Part shown: positions 33,730-36,119 of the stretch, in pieces
Position numbering within the stretch: position 1 is the stretch's first letter
Layout of the letters: every line of letters starts with the position of its first letter
From: a candidate division TA06 bacterium ADurb.Bin131
Lineage (GTDB): Bacteria; Ratteibacteria; UBA8468; B48-G9; DTJG01
Length of the DNA stretch: 36,119 bases
NCBI GenBank assembly: GCA_002070645.1
Contig: MWDQ01000152.1
Coordinates: 1-36,119, forward strand
Direction of reading: 5' to 3'
Position numbers and translations under genes: made by a program
The notes under the pieces: model-generated
Seen by the model: only the letters and a program-made list of their open reading frames with translations
Database searches by the model: none
What the model was told of the DNA's origin: nothing

Positions 33730-33733
33730 AATA

Positions 33734-34984
33734 TTAAAAATCCTTGATTATTGCCCGGCGAAGAAAATCAATACCTGCAAGTGCAGATCGAAGTTTTATT
33801 ATTGACCTCTGACCTGTAAAGTGAAAAACTTTTGTCTGAATTTGCCTGTTTGAAAGAGCAACTGCCATGCATACAAGACCTACTGGTTTTTCAACACTGC
33901 CACCTTCTGGACCTGCAATACCAGTGATTGCAAGAGAAACATCTGCCTTACCATATTTTCTCGCACCTTTTGCCATTGCTATAGCAGTTTGTTCACTCAC
34001 AGCGCCATATTTTTTTAATGTGCTTCTTGAAACCCTTAAAATTCTTCTTTTCACCCTGTTTGAGTATGCAACGATTGAACCATTAAAACACTGAGAAACC
34101 CCAGGCAATTCAGTCATCAAATGTCCAGCAAGTCCACCTGTACATGATTCAGCAAAACAACATACAAGTTTTTTTTCTTTAAGAACGCTCGCAAGTCCTT
34201 CTGGGATAGAACAATCCCCGAGGAAAGAATCATTAAAAGTTTTCTTAAGAAAATTTTCAACCTGATTAAAAAGTTCTTTTTTAGAATACGGTACCTTTAA
34301 CCATAGTTCTACAAGATGTGGCTTTGCAAGAATAGTCCATTCTCCGCCAAAGGATTTTATTATATCTCTTATTTCATCTGTTTTTTCCTCAACCACTACC
34401 TCGGATTCTCCTGCAATGCCAAAAACCTTTCTTATAAATGAATGCCCAAGAAACGTTTTCTTAAGAATAGGTATAACACTGTTTTTTAACATCTCCTCAA
34501 ATTCCCAGGGTGGACCAGGAAGAAGAAAAATCAATTTATCATTGTGCTTCACCATCATTCCAGGTGCAGTACCGACACTATTAGAAATAAAATCTGCTCC
34601 TTCTATAATCATTGCCTGTTTTCTATTTTTTTCTGGAATACTTATCATTTTTCTTTCTCTGAATCTTTGCTGGATTTCTTCCCAGGCACAACTGGAAAAA
34701 ATAAGTTTTCTCTCCATATATATGGAGATTGCTTCTCTTGTAATATCATCAAAGGTTGGACCAAGTCCCCCGGATATCATCAATACACTGCTATTTTTAA
34801 GACAAAAATCAACTGCTCTAACTATTTCTTTGATATTATCAGGCACAATAATATTAAGACCTATATCAAAACCATTCAACCCACATACTCTACTTGCAAT
34901 GTGAACATTTGTATTAAGGACATTATAGAAAAGCTCGTTTCCCACGCAAATAAGAGATATGTAATTATCCTTGTTGTTTTTCAT
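33734..34984 (-). CDS. cinA: CinA family nicotinamide-nucleotide amidohydrolase
   Basis: A 416-aa two-domain protein. The N-terminal MoCF-like domain (~1-250) has CVGNELFYNVLNTN and SGGLGPTFDD. The C-terminal amidohydrolase domain (~255-416) has FAESCTGGLAGHLMTELPG and AITGIAGPEGG. The family deamidates NMN in NAD recycling and hydrolyses ADP-ribose. The first motif differs slightly from the common GDELLxGxxxDTN. It starts 20 bases after the phosphoesterase gene. Confidence 0.93.
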   Translation of the reverse strand: MKNNKDNYISLICVGNELFYNVLNTNVHIASRVCGLNGFDIGLNIIVPDNIKEIVRAVDFCLKNSSVLMISGGLGPTFDDITREAISIYMERKLIFSSCAWEEIQQRFRERKMISIPEKNRKQAMIIEGADFISNSVGTAPGMMVKHNDKLIFLLPGPPWEFEEMLKNSVIPILKKTFLGHSFIRKVFGIAGESEVVVEEKTDEIRDIIKSFGGEWTILAKPHLVELWLKVPYSKKELFNQVENFLKKTFNDSFLGDCSIPEGLASVLKEKKLVCCFAESCTGGLAGHLMTELPGVSQCFNGSIVAYSNRVKRRILRVSRSTLKKYGAVSEQTAIAMAKGARKYGKADVSLAITGIAGPEGGSVEKPVGLVCMAVALSNRQIQTKVFHFTGQRSIIKLRSALAGIDFLRRAIIKDF

Positions 34985-35004
34985 AATAACGATATAAAGG
35001 GGTT

Positions 35005-35556
35005 TTACCTGGATAAGGTTATCTTATTAACCAGTGAATTATCATTTAGATTATAAAGTTCAAGACATCTGTTATAGAGTAGTCCAATCCCAGGGAAATT
35101 CTTAGGGAGGGCACAACTTCCAGGGTTAAAAAATACAGTATTACCGATACTTTCTAAACCTGCTACATGGGTATGTCCTGATACAACCAAGTCAATAGAC
35201 CACTGTTTTGAAAGACAGATTAACTGTTCTTTATTAAACAGATGACCATGGGTTATAAAAATTCTCAGTCCATCGTAAAAAATAAATGCAAAAGGATTAC
35301 ACAAGGGGAAATTGCTTATTGTCTGGTCAACATCAGAATCGCAATTTCCCTTAGAACAGATTAAAGGAACTGCGATTGAATTAAGTTGGTTTGCAAGAGT
35401 ACCAGGATCATATCCTTCGGGTAATGGATTCCTCGGACCAAAGGAATATAAATCCCCTGCATGTATGATACAGGTGGTATCTGAATCAATGTATCCCTTG
35501 ATTTTATCCCATACTCCAACTGAACCATGTGTATCACTTATAATAATTATTTTCAT
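35005..35556 (-). CDS. YfcE-type metallophosphoesterase
   Basis: A 183-aa calcineurin-like phosphoesterase. The metal-binding motifs are visible in order: IISDTHGSV, HAGDLYSFG, SKGNCDSD, ITHGHLF and VSGHTHVAG. The start is placed at the ATG at 35556, because the protein then begins MKIIIISDTHG as in the family and a GGGAGC ribosome-binding site sits upstream; the frame remains open to an ATG at 35592 but this would overlap the preceding gene. It probably hydrolyses phosphodiesters; the natural substrate is unknown. Confidence 0.9.
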   Translation of the reverse strand: MKIIIISDTHGSVGVWDKIKGYIDSDTTCIIHAGDLYSFGPRNPLPEGYDPGTLANQLNSIAVPLICSKGNCDSDVDQTISNFPLCNPFAFIFYDGLRIFITHGHLFNKEQLICLSKQWSIDLVVSGHTHVAGLESIGNTVFFNPGSCALPKNFPGIGLLYNRCLELYNLNDNSLVNKITLSR

Positions 35557-35569
35557 TATCTCTGCTCCC

Positions 35570-36119
35570 TTATTTATTTTTTTCATTAACAATAACTGGC
35601 TTTAAAGGCAGGACAAACATAGCAAAATCAAACTTTAATATTTCATCATTATTTTTCTTCAAAAAGATACTTATATCTTTTTTCCCTGTTTTCTGTATTT
35701 TTGAAACCAGGGTATATTGTTCAGCAGATCCGGTAATTTTATATTCATCCAACCCACTGACGCTTAAATAAGATTCAAGCCCAGAAATCGAGTTATTATA
35801 TCTATCATTAACAACAAACCCAATCTGAAATTCCTGGTTTTCAATCACAACAGGGTCGTATTCAAGGATCTTAATACTTGTTGGATATGATGGAACAACT
35901 GAAAAAGTATTTGACCTACCCGTATGTCCAAGGCCATCACCCACAGTAATACTGGTCTCTGAAGTAGATTTCTCAAAAGATATTGTTTCCATCCATATAC
36001 CAGAAGATACATCCTCCTTTAAATAAGATGGAACGTTTGAATCTCCAATAAAGAATAAACCCTTTATCCTATTCCCATATTTATCAAGTGCCTTTACTGT
36101 TATTGAAACTGGCTTGCCT
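35570..36119 (-). CDS. C-terminal part of a secreted Ig-like repeat protein
   Basis: The frame is open from the window edge (codons begin at 36118) to the stop at 35570, giving ~182 residues of a longer protein. VSITVKALDKYGNRIKGL and FVVNDRYNNSISGLES are typical of bacterial Ig-like (invasin/filamin-type) beta-sandwich repeats, in which a strand leads to a D-x-Y/x-x-N-x-I-x-G turn. At least two such units can be seen. It is likely exported or surface-bound; the N-terminus and any anchor lie outside the window. Confidence 0.65.
   Translation of the reverse strand, partial: GKPVSITVKALDKYGNRIKGLFFIGDSNVPSYLKEDVSSGIWMETISFEKSTSETSITVGDGLGHTGRSNTFSVVPSYPTSIKILEYDPVVIENQEFQIGFVVNDRYNNSISGLESYLSVSGLDEYKITGSAEQYTLVSKIQKTGKKDISIFLKKNNDEILKFDFAMFVLPLKPVIVNEKNK

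Noticed and set aside
1-36119. CRISPR array
   Set aside because: No regularly spaced direct repeats and no cas-like protein were seen.

Overview
The window reads as chromosomal DNA of an uncultured, AT-rich, strictly or mainly anaerobic diderm bacterium. An outer membrane is implied by Lnt (lipoprotein N-acylation). Anaerobic life is implied by a rubredoxin/flavodiiron oxygen-scavenging pair and a CxxxCxxC radical SAM enzyme. The gene set would fit an Omnitrophota-like or other candidate-phylum genome, but no rRNA or other decisive marker is present, so the phylum is left open.

Layout. (1) 1-6090, plus strand: the end of panC, then panD, a radical SAM protein, a ferredoxin reductase-like flavoprotein, rubredoxin (52 aa), flavodiiron protein, lnt and rnc, tightly packed or overlapping. 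(2) 6127-8299, minus strand: the conserved origin-type cluster rpmH-rnpA-yidD-yidC, with rpmH (44 aa) overlapping rnpA. No dnaA and no clear DnaA boxes are seen. (3) 8300-19046: an accessory region with two separate DNA-modification or defence loci. The first (8760-12271, minus) holds two unrelated-looking helix-hairpin-helix/Fe-S glycosylase-like proteins, a DUF6884-like protein and a beta-class DNA methyltransferase. These form two gene pairs separated by a GC-rich, attC-like palindrome. The second (13303-18820, minus) is an operon of XRE regulator, DUF262/HNH nuclease, a nuclease-methyltransferase fusion, a two-TRD specificity subunit and a 96-aa orphan. Its base composition looks richer in GC and CpG than the flanks. 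A Xer-like tyrosine recombinase broken by a nonsense codon and a frameshift lies between the loci, and a tRNA-Ala(CGC) gene closes the region. (4) 19120-19493: a non-coding stretch with a large fold-back repeat. (5) 19494-32670, plus strand: mannitol-1-phosphate dehydrogenase-like gene, then a long collinear run of a zinc alcohol dehydrogenase, 2-oxo-acid dehydrogenase E1alpha/E1beta/E2, serine acetyltransferase, a LysM/NlpC-P60 wall hydrolase, an aldose-epimerase-like protein, gatB, a CtpA protease, a divergent polysaccharide deacetylase and tsaD. (6) 32746-36119, minus strand: an Ig-like protein cut by the window edge, a YfcE-type phosphoesterase, cinA and mltG.

How the genes fit together. 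Housekeeping blocks flank an island-like accessory region. Electrons from NAD(P)H may pass through the flavoprotein and rubredoxin to the flavodiiron protein, which reduces O2 or NO. The sugar-alcohol and 2-oxo-acid dehydrogenase genes suggest carbohydrate or acetoin/pyruvate metabolism, but no E3 is present here. The most novel-looking part is the 8760-12271 locus, which pairs a DNA methyltransferase with two glycosylase-fold Fe-S proteins and could be a base-modification or glycosylase-based restriction system. That function is inference.
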